DNA of 8,046 bases, from contig QAKZ01000058.1 of the NCBI GenBank assembly GCA_003150175.1, positions 1-8,046 of the forward strand, given 5' to 3'. A model generated the notes under the pieces. That model did no database searches. It was given only the letters and a program-made list of their open reading frames with translations, and was not told the DNA's origin. Below, one piece after another: positions 5,675-8,046 of the stretch. The position numbers and the translations under genes are program-made. The stretch is from Coriobacteriia bacterium (GTDB lineage: Bacteria > Actinomycetota > Coriobacteriia > Coriobacteriales > Atopobiaceae). Numbering within the stretch: position 1 is the stretch's first letter; every line of letters begins with the position of its first letter.

Positions 5675-7160
5675 CGGCCGCCTCCTTCTGGACCACCGCG
5701 TTCTCGTTGTAGAGACCCGCGTATGCGATGAACTTCGCCGGGCTGTTGCCGTAGGGCGCGAGATCGATGCCGCCGCTGAAGCGCCCCTTGAGGAACGTCA
5801 TGGCAACGACGTTGACCTGCCCCGCCTGCTTGCCGCCGATGAGGACGGCCCAGGAGTACCCCTGTGCCTCGCCGTACGCGCAGATGAAGTGGCGCCCTTC
5901 CGCCGCGAAGCCGAGCTTCTCGAGGTCGGCGGCGGAGCAGGACTCTTTGAGGCCGGTGAAGCCGCACTCCTGCATGACGGCCTTGACGGCAGCGACCGTC
6001 TCGGCGTCGGCGCCCGCCGGCGCGGAGCCCTGAGCGAACACGTAGCGCACGCCGCTGATGGGCGCGCCTGCCGCGAGCACGTCGTCGGTCTTGTCGCCGG
6101 CATAGGAGCCGACCTCCGGGTTCGCGGTGAAGGTGATCATGTCGCCGGCGGCGCCGGTGTAGACCGCGTGCGCGTCCCCGTTCGAGAAGGTCGCGCCGTA
6201 GGTCAGCGCGTACTTCTCGTTGCCGAGGTAGGTCGCCACCTCCTTGGACGTGGCGTCGAGGTACTCTGCGAGCTTGTCGGGCGACTCGGGGAAGGGGCTC
6301 GAGACCTTGAGCTCGACGACGTCACCCTCCTGCGCCTGGGTCCCGGCCTCGGGGCTGCACGAGACGACCTCGTTGTGGGGCTTATCGGACTTGATATAGT
6401 CCACCTTCGCCTGGAGGCCCGCCTTCTCGACGGCGGCCTTCGCCGCATCGGCGGTGAGACCGACGACGGACGGGACCACGTACGGCGTGGCGACCGAGAG
6501 CACGACCTCGTCGGCAGACTTGAACTGAGAACCCTCCGCCGGCTCGACCGAGACGACCGTCCCGGCGCCCGCATCGGAGTTGACGGACTGGATGCGGACG
6601 TTCTGGGCGCCGGCATCAAGGAGCGCCTTCTGCGCGTCGTCGACGTTCTGGCCCGTGACCTGCGGGATCGTCCGAGCGATCGCGACGGTGATGGTCGCGC
6701 CGCCGGAGGTCTCGGCGCGCTTGCCCGGCTCGGGGTCACACGCGAGGACAGTGCCGATCCCGTCGTCCGCGGCGGACTCCTCGACGGTCACCTTGAAACC
6801 CGCGGCCTCGAGCTGCTTTTGCGCCGCGTCGCGCTCGAGCCCCACGACGGACGGGACGGTGTGGCCGCCCCAAAGCTCCTGGTCGTAGGTGTACCAGGCC
6901 CCGGCGCCGATCCCCGCGAGCGTCAGGACGACAAAGAGGGCCACCGCCCAGACGGGCAGGCCCTTCTTTTTTGCGCTGCGCACGGGGGAAGCGACCTCGA
7001 CGGGGCGCCGCGCGAACGTGAGGTCGGCCAGGTCGATGGGCGAGACGCTCGGGTCGTCATCCAAGTCGACCGGCGGCACGCCAGCCCCTTCGCCCGGATC
7101 GACCGGCTTGATGTTCGGCTCGTTTATGAGCTGCGTCTTTTCTGGACGTTGAGTATCCAT
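5634..7160 (-). CDS. PASTA-domain membrane protein without kinase domain
   Basis: This 508-aa protein has a cytoplasmic N-terminal tail at 1-66, acidic with PxDL-type repeats (PPVDL, SPIDL), and a basic stop KKK at 64-66. One membrane span follows at about 69-90, then three extracellular PASTA repeats at about 101-161, 164-224 and 227-287 (TVPSVVGL, TIPQVTGQ and VVPSVVGL starts). A C-terminal domain of about 200 residues (290-490) is not one I recognise, and the end is Ala/Lys-rich. PASTA repeats bind muropeptides or peptidoglycan, normally at the end of PknB/Stk kinases or penicillin-binding proteins; here no kinase or transpeptidase module is present. Cys141 and Cys268 fall at the same position in repeats 1 and 3; C399, C408 and C427 lie in the C-terminal domain. 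ATG 7160 is chosen because of AGGA about 7 nt upstream. It lies downstream of clpB and overlaps the 59-aa gene. Confidence 0.9.
   Translation of the reverse strand: MDTQRPEKTQLINEPNIKPVDPGEGAGVPPVDLDDDPSVSPIDLADLTFARRPVEVASPVRSAKKKGLPVWAVALFVVLTLAGIGAGAWYTYDQELWGGHTVPSVVGLERDAAQKQLEAAGFKVTVEESAADDGIGTVLACDPEPGKRAETSGGATITVAIARTIPQVTGQNVDDAQKALLDAGAQNVRIQSVNSDAGAGTVVSVEPAEGSQFKSADEVVLSVATPYVVPSVVGLTADAAKAAVEKAGLQAKVDYIKSDKPHNEVVSCSPEAGTQAQEGDVVELKVSSPFPESPDKLAEYLDATSKEVATYLGNEKYALTYGATFSNGDAHAVYTGAAGDMITFTANPEVGSYAGDKTDDVLAAGAPISGVRYVFAQGSAPAGADAETVAAVKAVMQECGFTGLKESCSAADLEKLGFAAEGRHFICAYGEAQGYSWAVLIGGKQAGQVNVVAMTFLKGRFSGGIDLAPYGNSPAKFIAYAGLYNENAVVQKEAADAAAKDGAAAQGQ
5681..5687 (-). promoter_or_regulatory. 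Shine-Dalgarno site of the 59-aa gene, inside the PASTA coding region
   Basis: AAGGAGG on the minus strand, 6 nt before the ATG at 5674. It encodes Lys-Glu-Ala within the PASTA protein, so one stretch serves both as codons and as ribosome site. It is the main evidence for the start of the small gene. Confidence 0.75.
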
Positions 7161-7203
7161 TGCGGTTTCCTGCTGCCTTCGCGGGCGGTTCATGCTGCCC
7201 CTC

Positions 7204-7212
7204 ATCATAGCA
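7204..7212 (-). promoter_or_regulatory. Candidate extended -10 promoter for the PASTA gene
   Basis: Minus strand TGCTATGAT: TATGAT (5 of 6) with the TG of an extended -10 one base upstream. No clear -35 is seen 17 bp away, which is tolerable for extended -10 promoters. The predicted start near 7197 gives a leader of about 37 nt. The TGCTATG part is also the outer arm of a long hairpin. Confidence 0.45.
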
Positions 7213-7273
7213 ATAGGGGGCGGGGTCCTACCGTCGGCTCCATGCCGGCGATAAACCCCTGCCCCCTGCTATG
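7206..7273 (-). repeat. 68-nt imperfect inverted repeat between clpB and the PASTA gene
   Basis: On the minus strand CATAGCA (7273-7267) pairs with TGCTATG (7212-7206), followed by GGGGGC/GCCCCC, GGGG/CCCC and an inner stem ending in CGGC-ATGGA-GCCG. Short bulges interrupt the stem. Three pairs are G-T wobbles that hold only in minus-strand RNA, which points to a role in the transcript of clpB or of the PASTA gene. No T-tract follows, so it is not a standard terminator. Confidence 0.5.
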
Positions 7274-7291
7274 CCGCTATGCGATTCGACC

Positions 7292-7314
7292 AGCCCGCCT
7301 CATGCATGCGCGGG

Positions 7315-7316
<2 letters not shown>
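7292..7316 (-). terminator. Short hairpin at the end of clpB
   Basis: AGCCCGC (7316-7310) pairs with GCGGGCT (7298-7292) around an 11-nt loop, touching the clpB stop codon. No T-run follows, so it may be a weak terminator or only a 3'-end stabiliser. Confidence 0.4.

Positions 7317-8046
<730 letters not shown>

Overview
The window is a GC-rich, strongly G/C-at-third-position stretch of chromosomal backbone. Its gene content and order (tilS, hpt and ftsH in a row, a YycJ-type metallohydrolase, Hsp20, a PASTA-domain membrane protein, ClpB) suggest a Gram-positive, high-GC bacterium. My best guess is an actinobacterium of the Coriobacteriia (Olsenella/Collinsella-like). That taxonomic call is inference from gene style and recall, not from a search. 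I see no mobile elements, phage genes, CRISPR arrays, rRNA or tRNA.

Left part (1-3242, all minus strand): tilS (tRNA-Ile lysidine synthetase) is followed by hpt (hypoxanthine phosphoribosyltransferase) and then ftsH (membrane AAA+ protease, running off the left edge). This tilS-hpt-ftsH order is a widely conserved housekeeping cluster. A terminator-like hairpin with a six-T tract lies in the hpt-ftsH gap. It sits so close to the ftsH start that no promoter fits after it, so it may act as an attenuator rather than a plain operon end.

Middle part (3315-5401): a YycJ/WalJ-family metallo-beta-lactamase-fold gene runs on the plus strand, divergent from tilS. It meets the minus-strand hsp20 gene at a large bidirectional hairpin terminator. 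Upstream of hsp20 lies a promoter overlapped by a perfect 6-7-6 inverted repeat, which resembles an HspR-type (HAIR-like) operator. The same 251-bp intergenic region also serves a divergent plus-strand gene for a 154-aa C-terminally anchored membrane protein of unknown function.

Right part (5495-8046, all minus strand): clpB (C-terminal third only, entering from the right edge) is followed by a three-PASTA-domain, single-span membrane protein without a kinase domain. A 59-aa acidic small protein gene comes next; it starts inside the end of the PASTA gene behind a perfect Shine-Dalgarno sequence and is probably translationally coupled to it. A 20-bp hairpin separates it from the convergent 154-aa membrane-protein gene. 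A 68-nt imperfect hairpin overlapping a likely extended -10 promoter lies between clpB and the PASTA gene.

Protein quality control (FtsH, Hsp20, ClpB) is over-represented here, next to basic translation and purine salvage and a cell-envelope sensor-like protein. The least explained parts are the hidden 59-aa gene, the orphan PASTA protein with its unrecognised C-terminal domain, and the regulatory structures in front of ftsH, hsp20 and the PASTA gene.
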